Below are positions 11,169-18,556 of a DNA stretch of 18,556 nt, in pieces. The DNA is from Cerioporus squamosus (taxonomy: Eukaryota; Basidiomycota; Agaricomycetes; Polyporales; Polyporaceae). The first letter of the stretch is position 1. Every line of letters starts with the position of its first letter. The notes beneath the pieces were generated by a model. That model was given only the letters and a program-made list of their open reading frames with translations, was not told where the DNA came from and ran no database searches. The translations under genes were made by a program, and so were the position numbers. Location: the NCBI GenBank assembly GCA_022592435.1, contig JABYQS010000549.1, positions 1-18,556 on the forward strand, read 5' to 3'.

Positions 11169-12116
11169 TCAGATGATGTCAATAACTGTAGGCCACAGAC
11201 TGCAGATGGTGAGCCCTTGACATGAACATAACGCCAAGGCATAAGGCACGGCACTCACGCAAGAAATCCCACAAGCGTCTGCAAAATTGCGGCAAAGAAC
11301 GGGATCCAGCTGTGGAAGGTCCGAAAACTCTCAGCAAGGGGTGGACGAGTGCACTAGGCTGACGGAGAGAGAGCCAGACTTCCGACCCGCGAGAGCAAAC
11401 GTCTGCCGCCCCTATTCCGTAGCATGATATGTACACGCATGTCGCGCAGAAGCCCAGACACGCTGAGACTTCGGAGGAATGGCTCATTTCCACCAGCATA
11501 GTACTCGCAAAGAAGAACGTACGTGGACATGTTGTATTTCGCCGCCTTGAACAGTCCCGCAGCCACATAGCCCATGATGGCTGACCCCACAATTGCTCCC
11601 CCCAACGCGAAAAAGGCGAACAGAAAGAAGACGAGGACCGCGAACGTCAATCTTGACCTCTTCTCGTTCTGCTTGGCGGGAGAACGGGATGGTAGCCTCA
11701 GTTGGCTCGGATTTCCGATGTCAGCCCCGAGTCCTTGTCGGTCGTACCGCCGCAGAGGGATTCGTTCGCCGTCTGACACACTGCGATATGATGGACCTGC
11801 GTCAGAGAGTCGTGGCCTTGTCTTGTAGCCCTTGCGCAGTGGCCTCCGCGGAGGAAATGTGAGGTTGAGGAAGGCATACGCCCCGCATGCGATGAACGCT
11901 GGCGTGTACAGGACTAGTGTCCAGTAGAGCGTGAAGCGAAAGATGTCTAGTCGTCCATCAACGTTCACGCTGCCGCCAGAATGTCTACTCGCTCGTCGAC
12001 TCACCATGTGAGTTGTGAAGATATCTGCCTCTGGGCTGAATGGGATCTCTGTGTTCGATCGGAAACAGCTCGATACCGGGGTTATAGAGCGAGGGCCATG
12101 ACGGCGTGCCAGACAT
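11169..12116 (-). CDS. TMEM170-like fungal integral membrane protein, 205 aa
   Basis: Four exons on the minus strand: 12116-12005, 11946-11523, 11309-11259 and 11199-11169. Introns are 58, 213 and 59 nt, all GT...AG and in phase. The protein starts [16 protein letters not shown] (residues 1-16). Helix 1 is about residues 42-65 ([20 protein letters not shown]). A basic, Ser-rich hydrophilic loop follows (71-136). Then come a hydrophobic block, 137-157; a small-residue segment, [16 protein letters not shown] (158-173); and a last helix, 181-204, ending WPTVIDII. The order helix, loop, GSAI-GY-AGL-KAA, then QTLVGFL resembles the TMEM170 family, whose animal members act in ER and nuclear-envelope shaping; that role is inferred by family only. 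The longer reading through 12199 is rejected because exon 1 joined at CTAG (11947) gives a clean N-terminus. The 213-nt intron is long for this window and should be checked. Confidence 0.82.
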
Positions 12117-12491
12117 CTCTGTACTGCAGCTATAAGGACATCGCAAACGAGTGGTCGTCGAGGGCAGTACAGAAGCAGGCGACGGCGATGTGGAGGCAAG
12201 AGACAAGCTTGTCGTCGGCGAGGCAGTCGGCTAGCGCGTCGCCGTAAATGGCAACTGCTGTGTTTACTGTGAGTCTATGACCGTCACCTACAGCCTTCTC
12301 GGACGATCTTTCGCGCCACATGAGAGCCAAGAGCACTGCAGCGTGCTATGACTGCTCGATGAAGCGGAGGAGACGGGGGACGAGAGCAGACCTATGTCAT
12401 ATTCCTGAAATAATGGGCTGAACCAGTACAACCTATCTACTGAGTGGCTCGCGGAGAACTGTCTCCTGCCCATCAGTCGAGTCTACGCCTT
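12117..12491. other. Intergenic gap upstream of the membrane-protein gene
   Basis: About 375 bases between the start of the membrane-protein gene and the last open frame of the kinase-like gene. It should hold the promoter of the former and the 3' end of the latter. No clear TATA box or terminator is seen. Confidence 0.4.
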
Positions 12492-13469
12492 TTAAGCTGG
12501 TGTGCTGGTGAGACGCAGAAGTAACGACTGCATTACCCACCTCCGAGAGGTGTGTGCGGGGCGCCCTATGCATGATCTCTGGATGACAGCAGCGTGCTTT
12601 TCCTGCCCTGACGGTAACTCCTCTAATACGTCCAGATGTGAGCAGACAATCTCTTCCTCGCCGCCAAGAAGTTCGTCGTCGTCCAACGAGAAGGCCGCTG
12701 GCCAATCCGAGCACAGTATGAATTTGGGAACGATGCAGTTGCGCGAAGTAGACTTCGGCAGTTCCCCGACTGTCGAGTCCACCAGACGGTCCGAGTCGTC
12801 GTCGTCCTCCCCCAGGTCAATAATCTTCGAGAGGTGCAAGCCTGCCAGTTGCTCAACAAGGTTGTTGGGCTCGTGCTTCACATCCGACGTATGTGCCAAT
12901 TTTGGCACTTGCGGCGTCCGCCAGACGATTGCGGCTGAGTTCGTCCTCGTCTTCAAAGGTTAATTATGCACGACTGCCGTGGTCGTTGCCATCGTGTGAT
13001 ATGCACTCGGGGAGCGGTTCATCGGCGTCTTCCGGATCGTAGAATGGCTGAGCTAGGAGATCGACGCATAGCTCTCGGAACCGACACTTCCAGTATGCGT
13101 AGTCGGGGGCGTCTGTGTATCCGAGTATCCGAGAGCCCTGATGTTGTCCACGAACTAAACCGAAGACAGATGGGCGGTCAGCGAGCTGCGTGCCATACCA
13201 GTCCTTCTTCGACTTGTATAGGCGGGTACGCCTGTACTTCCAGCAAGGCGCCCACAGAAGATCGCCCAGCAGGAGGGCAACGAGCGTGTACGACAGTGAC
13301 TCCATGTCGTCTCTGCGAGAAAGCGCTGCGAGATGAGTCGATAAGTATCTCCTCCGGCAGGTGCTACCTCACTCACAGTGACGGAGATGTCCATGTAAAC
13401 TGAGGAAGGCTTCGGTCCCGATGGAGTGCGACGTTGAGGGTGGCAAATGGTAGCCTTCGGGGTGGGTTG
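12492..13469 (-). CDS. CK1-like kinase fragment (C-terminal lobe), probably truncated
   Basis: Minus strand. Exon 13469-13377 follows a strong acceptor (TTTTTACAG) and encodes TSHSIGTEAFLSLHGHLRHS. A 51-nt intron (13376-13326, GTGAGT...CTCGCAG) joins it in phase to LSRRDDMESLSYTLVALLLG, then DLLWAP. This matches the CK1 region from the P+1 loop (GT-x-x-F/Y-S) through the SRRDDMES helix. The exon continues with YAYWKCRFRELC, as in CK1-like kinases of basidiomycetes, and reaches a stop at 12964. A short intron near 12935-12974 may avoid that stop and join an acidic tail (GEDDDDSDRL) open to 12492. No glycine loop, catalytic HRD or DFG is found upstream before the ligase gene begins. It is therefore a kinase remnant or pseudokinase piece, and catalysis is unlikely. 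The 5' limit is unknown. Confidence 0.5.
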
Positions 13470-13639
13470 CTGTAAAAAGTAAGGCGGAGGAGGCCACCCG
13501 CACTGCCGGGCGCGGCAACGCCGACGCATATAGTAGACCCACTGCCTTGCCAGGAAAGCCAGCTCGTCGAGCAGCGACTCGTCCCCGCCAGCTGCCCTAG
13601 CGCGTCTTCTGGTCGGTCTACTTAACCCGTGACAAGCAA

Positions 13640-13653
13640 TCACTATAGGGAGA
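13640..13653 (+). other. 14-base match to the T7 promoter core
   Basis: TCACTATAGGGAGA is identical to the 3' part of the phage T7 class III promoter, but the upstream bases of that promoter are absent. It lies in non-assigned DNA between the kinase fragment and repeat A. It is probably chance, or a trace of a cloning or adapter sequence; a functional fungal role is not implied. Confidence 0.5.
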
Positions 13654-13659
13654 ACTTGA

Positions 13660-13673
13660 AGTAAGTAAGTAAC
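13660..13673. repeat. AGTA short tandem repeat
   Basis: About three units of AGTA/GTAA next to the T7-like core. Confidence 0.6.
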
Positions 13674-13789
13674 GTTGGTTTTCATCGAGCTGTCTCGTTC
13701 ATTTACTTTGATGGACGCAATGGAAGCATAGTTTGAGGATGAATTGCTTGATGGTGCAGTTGAAGTGAACGTGGTAAGCAATATCTAAG

Positions 13790-13944
13790 GCCCATCGGTC
13801 CTGACGGACCTGATAATGAGAAAGTCAGTTGCCCATGCGTTTGGCGTGCCCGAAAGTGATCAAGCTTTGGGGTCATCGACAACGCAACGTCGGTGAACGG
13901 AAAGATCAGGCGCCGCCAGCGCGGAGTCTCTTGCATAAAGATGT
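13790..13944. repeat. Dispersed repeat, copy A
   Basis: A shorter partner of the 10.4-11.0 kb repeat. The left block (13790-13812) is identical to copy B over 23 bases and carries the GGTCC-TGAC-GGACC hairpin. The right block (13864-13944) is diverged, with an exact 16-mer at 13920-13935. It ends about 50 bases from the ligase stop codon. In the frame conserved with copy B it hits a stop after the shared part (ending DDPKA on the minus strand), so any coding content here is broken in that frame. Confidence 0.6.
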
Positions 13945-13996
13945 TCACAAAGACACTGGCGAACATAGATACCTATAAGAATATAGGACCGGGGAC

Positions 13997-16900
13997 TCAA
14001 CCGAAGCGACAGATCGCCCGAGATTCCACCTCGTCCGCCGTGAGCCTCTCGTCAAGCGCATCGTAGGCCAGCATCGTCATGTCGAAGATCAGGATGGGCT
14101 TGCACCGCACGAGATTCTTGTGTCCCAGTAGCGCTGCTCGCCGGCTGGCCAGATCATTCAATGTGTCCTTCAGGAAGGCCTGAGACTCATCGGTGACGTC
14201 CACGAAGACAACACCGCGTTTCCACCAGTTACAAGGGGGTGCATCGCCCCATCCGCACGCTATCGTTACAGCGTCGAGCGTATGGACCTGGTTCCCTGTC
14301 GGGATGACGGCGCACGATGGGGCTCTCCAGGAAGGACGCGCAGTCCGGAAAGGCCGGGCGAGCCAGACTACCGACTCCTGCAAAAAGTGGTGAAGTGTCG
14401 CAGGAGAGGCTGAATGGGTGCGGGCATTTAGAACCTGGCTGCAGCCTTCATCTTCTCTCTTGAGTATCAAAGTAGGCTGAGGACCTTGACGAGCGAGCTT
14501 CGCCGTCGTGGGAGGCGGTGTTTGTGGAAGTGATACCCCAGGAGGTGTAGCCATGGGCGGCGGAGTTTGAGCCAGCTCTGTGCGCCGCGGGGTCCTATCC
14601 ACGGGAGGAGGATCTACGCGCGAGGGTTGAGACACATGAGACGAGTCCGCGCCGTATCCCGGAAGATGGTGGGCAGGAGACGCAGTGGCAACAACAGCGA
14701 CGTTCGTCACAGAAGTCAACCGGGCCATACCCAGCCGAGCTCGCGAACTTCCAGTCCCTGCCTCCAGCGTATCCTCGTCGATCGTTACTTCCCCGCCTTT
14801 CGTGATATTCTCCGCGTTCCCCACGTCAGTCGTCTTCCGCCTTGGCTCTCCAGTGTCCAAACGTGCGCGCTTCGACGGGCTCGCCCCGGCCCTCTTCTTG
14901 CCGTCGGCGGCTTCCAGCTTCTCAATCCACAACATCTCTGTCTGCTTGCGCTTCTTTGGGCAGCGTACTCCAGGCGAAGCGGGCTGGTCGGGGCGGAACA
15001 TAGCCTTGACACAGTCGTCCTCTGCCTTCCCCGGGCGGTCACGACCCACAGCGGTTCGGGCGATTTGCTGATATTCTTGCAGTGTAACCCCGTCCGACCA
15101 GGGCCGCTCGGAGGGGCGATGTACCTTGGTAATGCGTGGAAAGCGCAGCTCGTAGAACTGTGAAGATAATTAGCCAGAGAGAACGCGATGACGAGTGCAG
15201 GTGTGACGGACTATGCTGCCTTGGGCCTTCGTAAATCCTGCGCCAAAGAGCTCCGCGAGGAGAGGCTGGTGCAGCAGAACCATAGGAGGCGGAATGTTGG
15301 GACATAACTTGAACGTGTACGGTAGTCCCTCGATGGCCTAGAACAGAGTCAGAGCAAGATCGGACCATCTGTCATCTGCCTCCCGCACCTGATCGCGGTA
15401 AGGGACTATATCCGAGTTCTTGATCATGAAGTTCACCTCCTCCAACCCTTGCCGAGACAGGCCATAGGCAGACGTAAAGATAACTTCAAAATGAGGTCGA
15501 CAAGACGGCTGTCCAGTGTCCAATGTACATCAGATATCAGTGGAACGTAGAAGGCTTCAGATCTACTCACTTTCGACTTGCATTCGTCTGCATTTGCGAG
15601 CACCCCGAAGTAGAAGGTAGTGTACGCAGTGGGTAGCACTGGCATAAAGATGCTCGTCAGCTGGACATGTCTGAAAAACATTGCTTATGGAGCGTACCTC
15701 GCAGTTCTCGAGCTCTGTCCTTCTCCCAGGCGGCCCCAAGAAGGACAAGGTCGACGGTGTCACCATAACCATCTATGTAGTCTCTCTTGAGCTACAGCGA
15801 GATAGTCAGTCAGTGGTCAAGAGTCAACTTATAGACAGAACCGGGACGCCGCTCACCTTCACCCAAGGCCACCGCCTCTCCCCGTACTGTGCGCCATCGG
15901 CCTTCAATACCGCGCCTTCTTGGTGGTCAGCAATGAGCGTCGCGAACGCCTTCCTCAGCGACTGCGCTGCGCCAGCCCGCTTCATGTCGATACAGACCCT
16001 CTCAGCGAGCATCGAGTAACCGGGAACCACCCGGATCACTTGTTCGAGGATTGCTCGCCGCTCGGAGTATGGGAAGGAGAGGAGTGAGGTGCCGTTGAGG
16101 AGCAGAATATCGAAGAAGACGAGGGCGAGGTGGCGCGTGCCGCCATCCGAACCGTTGGATATCATGGAACACTGCGACTCCCTTGATCGCATTGTTCAGG
16201 TACTGTCAGACACTCGGAGCTGACAAGGAGCTAGCGAAATGTACATACATTCCCTCTGCAGTTGACGGTGGAGGTGGAGGCGCCCTGTGGCGGACACCGA
16301 CCGCCGTGCTGGCGACTAGGCTACGAATTCGCCAGAATTCTGAAGCAAACGAGGTCAACTGTGATGATATCCCGCCAGACAAGGACATCAAACTCACCAT
16401 CGATGCGGTCTGTTGCTTCCGAGAATGCAACAAGCTCAGCTTCAACGACGATGTCCTGCTGGAACGACGCCTTCGCGGGTATCGTCCCTTGCACACCGCT
16501 TGAGTCGTGCTGTTGAGTAACGCCCAGAGCTTTGCACACGACACTAGCACCATGTCAGTCACGCGCTGGAGGGAGTGAAAGATCGGGAAGCTCACTTATG
16601 GATCCCAGCGCGATCAAGCGTGGAGTCCCTACCGCTCTTGCTGAAGATCTTTATATGCGGGTTCCCGGTCTCATCGAGCCGCATGTGGATCTGTGCCCGC
16701 TCGCCATCGTACTTCGTCTCAACCCAGACGTTGTCAGCACCAGCCAGCAGCTTGAGGGCTTGAACTGTTCCTTGTCCCTTGGAGCATTTAGGGATCTACA
16801 CGTCGAGGTGAGTACAAGCGCGATCATCGAGACATGGAAGACGAACCTGGATTGGGGTGCCGCAAACGGGGTCGGGCATGGCATCCCCCGGTTTGAGTTG

Positions 16901-17769
16901 TTCGTACGTCTGCGCTGCCTCGTCCAGGTTTGCTCGGGACTTGTAGATAACCGCCAACCGTCCGGACGGATCCCAGGCGTACATCGCGGATTCCTTCGAG
17001 AGCATGGCGACAGCGTTACTGTTGTACTGCAACAAGGCCGGTGTGTAGTGGTTCGCAGAGCGAGGTATAGGGTAGAGCAATGGACGGAGATCCTTGAGGA
17101 TGATTTGCGTCACGACGGCGCATTCGACGGGCGAAAGCGAATGGTAGAGGGTGGTTAGGATAGCCAGCCTAGACCGCCGCGGAGAGTTGGTAGCGGAGAA
17201 CGATGCATGGACACCGGACGACGAATAGGCGCACTTGGCGGCGAGTTCGGTGAGCAAGGCATCGACTTGAGCGATAGTGACGGGAACGGTCGAGGCTTGA
17301 GAGTGCGCCGTGCCTTGCATGACGTCCCTCACTTCGTCGCCTAGACATCCCTTCGCGTCTTCTCTCTTCCAGTTCTTGAGTCGCTCGCCTCGTCCATGGG
17401 TCTCGCTTGACACTCCGAGTATCTTGACCAAGTATTGGGCGAGACTGGTCTCTTGAAGACCATACTTGCGCTTCACGTCCTCGTCAGGGAACAGCAGCCG
17501 GAAGACAATAGCGGTCGTGTCCGGTGGCAACGGAGCGTATATCTCATTGAGCTTCTGCGCCCATCGTCTGAAGGTCTTGCATGCGGGTGTGTCAACATAG
17601 CGCGTCGATCGTGATTGCTTTTCCGACGCCTTATGCGGTGTGATCTTCGCAATCGCTTCGACGAGCTCCACGAAGCTGAGAAGTAGTAAGCGTCAGTTGC
17701 CAGAAAGCATGAGATAGCGTGCACGTACAAGGAGAATGGAATACCTCTCTCATCGCTAAGCGCAGACAT
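13997..17769 (-). CDS. ATP-dependent DNA ligase, fungal LIG4-related type, 1066 aa
   Basis: Seals DNA nicks using ATP, presumably in nuclear DNA repair. Eleven minus-strand exons keep phase throughout: 17769-17729, 17675-16847, 16795-16596, 16543-16398, 16339-16249, 16181-15857, 15791-15698, 15638-15571, 15508-15389, 15337-15212, 15157-13997; the ten introns are 51-67 nt. An N-terminal DNA-binding region (about 1-290, with KRKYGLQETSLAQYLVK) precedes the nucleotidyl-transferase core. Motif I is K318-YDGER, the adenylated lysine. Motif III is VVEAELVAF (389-397), IIIa is VFFDILLLNG (457-466), IV is EGAVLKAD (524-531, K529) and V is WVK-LKRDY (542-549). An OB-fold part holds TVDLVLLGAAWEK, and LRFPRITKVHR (684-694) is motif VI-like. 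The tail (about 700-1066) has PKKRK (747-751) and KRARL, likely nuclear signals, a Pro/Thr-rich linker, and a folded-looking end (about 930-1066). No clear tandem BRCT pair is visible, so it may be a fungal side family rather than true LIG4. ATG 17769 is the first in frame; an upstream GTG is ignored. Confidence 0.9.
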
Positions 17770-17845
17770 GAGGCGTTGGTGGTCCGAGTAGACGGTCGTC
17801 ACCAGTACTAGTCGGAACTGTTACTCTCGCTGAAGTCGTCCGTCG

Positions 17846-17850
17846 ATTGG
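17846..17850 (-). promoter_or_regulatory. Possible CCAAT box of the ligase gene
   Basis: CCAAT on the minus strand, about 77 bases before the ligase ATG, in the right orientation for a fungal CCAAT-binding complex. A five-base motif is weak evidence. A CACGTG palindrome further upstream (about 18036-18041) is another possible site. Confidence 0.25.
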
Positions 17851-18235
17851 GCTAGAGCGGCTAAAAGGGTGACTCAAGTTCGGGCTTGGCTTGTTACCCG
17901 CACGTACACACACTCGCGGAGAAGTAGACAGTGGTTGCATGAAACTGCCAGGAGGGAGGTCCGGGAACAACACTGAAACCGTAGACGCTGAGATTGATTG
18001 TGAAGTGTGACTGCGTCAACATAACGCGCGCGGTCACGTGCTGTACTGTCACAGTCGCGTCTTCCCGGTACTGACGCTGAGGGGCACACAGAAGGCGGCT
18101 GAGAGGGGGCAGCATGCCACCGAAACACGGCAGAAGCCAACTTGGAAACAGATATTACGGACAACCCCAGGCTTGCAACGAAGAAGGGAATGGACATGCG
18201 CACAGAGGGCCGAGGCCAAGAACGAAGTCGACATA

Positions 18236-18266
18236 AGCCAGGCCAGGCCAAGCCAAGCCAAGCAAG
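18236..18266. repeat. GCCAA/GGCCA short tandem repeat
   Basis: Several near-perfect five-base units in a row (GGCCA then GCCAA). Confidence 0.7.
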
Positions 18267-18363
18267 AAGGTGTACGGATACACGGCTGCCTGATGCGAGA
18301 AAGCGAAGTCTAGGTAGGTAGCAAACTGGGACTAGGAGTACACCACGACTCGAACAACAGAAC

Positions 18364-18388
18364 GAACAAAACAAAACAAAACAAACAA
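18364..18388. repeat. AAAAC microsatellite
   Basis: Three to four AAAAC units followed by imperfect AAAC/AAC units, directly before the G-run cluster. Confidence 0.8.
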
Positions 18389-18392
18389 CGAC

Positions 18393-18425
18393 GGGGGGCG
18401 AGTCGGGGGGAGGGGGGGAGTGGGG
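18393..18425 (+). other. G-quadruplex-prone G-run cluster
   Basis: Four G-runs (6, 6, 7 and 4 G) lie within 33 bases, separated by 1-6 bases, which meets the usual G-quadruplex pattern. It sits about 620 bases upstream of the ligase start, with the G-rich strand opposite to the ligase coding strand. Confidence 0.6.
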
Positions 18426-18556
18426 ATCGGATGGTGGTACGGGCGCTGGTGGGGAGTGGGCTACAAGGGAGTTGGGATGGCCTATGTAGAACTTGTGGGT
18501 GTGGAGACCTAAAGTAGTAGCCAACGCCACATGAGGGACGGAGGCGGGAAGCGGCG

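Larger units (their letters stand above)
17851..18556. other. Upstream region of the ligase gene, no gene recognised
   Basis: A 218-codon open frame on the minus strand (17874-18530) is Pro/Ser/Cys-rich and repetitive, with no family, and overlaps the repeats below; I treat it as chance. The region ends at the window edge, so a neighbouring gene's 3' end could lie here unseen. Confidence 0.35.

Noticed and set aside
11354..12199. Single long reading frame (281 codons) for the membrane protein
   Set aside because: It misses exon 1, reads through two introns and ends in unrelated residues; the spliced four-exon model gives a coherent family-like protein.
13155..13781. 208-codon minus-strand ORF overlapping the kinase fragment
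   Set aside because: It is the wrong frame for the kinase signature, which is restored only by splicing at 13376 and 13326.
17874..18530. 218-codon minus-strand ORF upstream of the ligase
   Set aside because: Built over simple repeats and C-runs, with no recognisable domain.
1..18556. CRISPR array, insertion sequence or prophage genes
   Set aside because: The window is eukaryotic; no spaced direct repeats and no transposase, integrase or reverse-transcriptase motifs were seen.

Overview
The window looks like nuclear DNA of a basidiomycete fungus, most likely Agaricomycotina. It is GC-rich. Coding regions are broken by many short introns, mostly 51-67 nt, with GT...AG borders and CTNAY-like branch sites. 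Recognisable proteins have a fungal character: a fungal-type ATP-dependent DNA ligase, a TMEM170-like membrane protein, a basidiomycete-style CK1-like kinase lobe and a Ser/Pro-rich C2HC finger protein. No bacterial, viral or organellar gene was recognised.

Layout, left to right. (1) 161 to about 983 or 1365, plus strand: a Ser-rich zinc-finger protein whose reading frame is ambiguous at two places, followed by a strongly pyrimidine-rich, almost AG-free tract. (2) About 1.4-10.3 kb: a gene-poor stretch with many overlapping ORFs in all frames but no recognisable family. The best candidate inside it is a small single-pass membrane protein at 6745-7204 (+). (3) 10367-10982: repeat copy B. (4) 11169-12116, minus: a four-exon TMEM170-like membrane protein, 205 aa, resolved to base level. 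(5) 12492-13469, minus: the C-terminal lobe of a CK1-like kinase, without a visible N-lobe or catalytic loop. (6) 13790-13944: repeat copy A, which shares two blocks with copy B. (7) 13997-17769, minus: an eleven-exon ATP-dependent DNA ligase of 1066 aa, with ligase motifs I, III, IIIa, IV, V and a VI-like motif. (8) 17770-18556: its upstream region, with a CCAAT box, short repeats and a G-quadruplex-prone run.

The three minus-strand genes lie head to tail, but nothing shows that they act together: DNA joining, a membrane protein and a kinase fragment are unrelated jobs, as is usual in fungal chromosomes. I found no convincing undescribed system. The points most worth a check are the repeat pair A/B flanking the membrane-protein gene and kinase fragment, the ligase's long tail, the truncated kinase, the AG-free tract and a 14-base match to the T7 promoter core.
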